Below are positions 4,813-5,072 of a stretch of DNA of 5,072 nt, one piece after another; the stretch's first letter is position 1; every line of letters starts with the position of its first letter. Origin of the DNA: an uncultured Bacilli bacterium. Its GTDB lineage: Bacteria; Bacillota_I; Bacilli_A; RF39; UBA660. The notes beneath the pieces were generated by a model. That model had not been told where the DNA came from, did no database searches, and saw only the letters and a list, made by a program, of their open reading frames with translations. Both the position numbers and the translations under genes were made by a program. The DNA lies in the NCBI GenBank assembly GCA_944363685.1, contig CALVUV010000095.1, positions 1 through 5,072 on the forward strand, read 5' to 3'.

Positions 4813-5072
4813 GTGAAAGCAAAGAAAACAGTGGAAAAAGAAATAGGAGAGTTTAGAAAATTTATTAGTAGAGGTGCTGTTTTAGATATGGCTATAGGTG
4901 TTATTATTGGTAGTGCCTTTTCTAAAATAGTTAGTAGTTTAGTAGATGATATATTTATGCCTTTACTTGGTGTTATATTAGGTGGACTTGACTTTAGTGG
5001 GTTATCTATTAAGATAGGTGATGCTTCTATTATGTATGGTTCTTTTATACAGAGTATCGTAGACTTTTTAAT
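4813..5072 (+). CDS. mscL: Large-conductance mechanosensitive channel MscL (partial, 3' end outside window)
   Basis: The first 86 codons of MscL, a homopentameric inner-membrane channel that opens under membrane tension and releases solutes during osmotic downshock. After an amphipathic N-terminus comes EFRKFISRGAVLDMAIGVII (13-32), which continues GSAF.KIVSSLVDDIFMPLLG (33-53) as the pore-lining first helix, a short loop (GGLDF, 57-61), and the start of the second helix at YGSFIQSIVDFL (75-86). About 35-55 residues should follow beyond the edge. The GTG start at 4813 is supported by GGAGGT (4800-4805) seven bases away. The usual Asn of the RGN(V)VDLA motif is Ala (residue 22) here. It has its own candidate promoter and may form a separate unit after the ftsH terminator. 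mscL next to ftsH is not the Bacillus arrangement. Confidence 0.95.
   Translation, partial: MKAKKTVEKEIGEFRKFISRGAVLDMAIGVIIGSAFSKIVSSLVDDIFMPLLGVILGGLDFSGLSIKIGDASIMYGSFIQSIVDFL

Noticed and set aside
1..5072. CRISPR array, insertion sequence, prophage, tRNA/rRNA or a novel defence system
   Set aside because: No spaced direct repeats, transposase-like ORF, terminal repeats or tRNA-like fold was seen; apart from the unnamed 14-codon tail at the left edge, every coding region belongs to a recognisable housekeeping or sporulation family.

Overview
The window comes from a very AT-rich, G-over-C skewed, tightly packed bacterial chromosome, with every recognisable gene on the + strand. Gene content and order (spoVG, yabP, yabQ, divIC, tilS, ftsH) are a condensed form of the Bacillus subtilis spoVG-to-ftsH neighbourhood, so the source is a low-GC Firmicute of the Bacilli/Erysipelotrichia type. 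A small-genome uncultured Bacilli lineage of the RF39 kind would fit, but that is a guess. Two sporulation-specific genes point to an endospore former or the recent descendant of one. All visible Trp codons in complete genes are TGG, and no gene has an internal TGA, so the standard bacterial code (table 11) fits better than the Mycoplasma code.

Layout. 1-139: a possible tail of an unidentified upstream gene, then a sigma-A-like promoter. 140-415: spoVG, apparently a single-gene unit ending in a terminator folded into its own last codons. 453-1057: yabP-yabQ, a translationally coupled sporulation pair (ATGA overlap) closed by a clear terminator; a weak sigma-E-like promoter precedes it. 1124-4744: divIC, tilS and ftsH, an essential-gene operon with gaps of 17-19 bases, read from a good sigma-A promoter whose -35 lies inside the yabQ terminator. 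ftsH may also have its own extended -10 promoter at the end of tilS. 4726-4762: the ftsH terminator, again carrying a -35-like element in its loop. 4813-5072: the first 86 codons of mscL, cut by the window edge.

How the genes relate. SpoVG is an RNA-binding regulator of envelope and sporulation functions. YabP and YabQ act in the mother cell during spore coat and cortex formation. DivIC belongs to the divisome, TilS makes lysidine in the anticodon of tRNA-Ile(CAU), FtsH is the membrane quality-control protease and MscL is the osmotic safety valve. The set is mostly conserved housekeeping.

No CRISPR array, transposon, RNA gene or undescribed multi-gene system is visible. The points most worth a second look are a Rho_N/SAP-like module fused to the C-terminus of FtsH, an SYGPDS version of the SGGxDS ATP-binding motif in TilS, a recurring arrangement in which the next promoter's -35 sits inside the previous gene's terminator, and the absence of spoIIE, yabR and hpt from their usual places.
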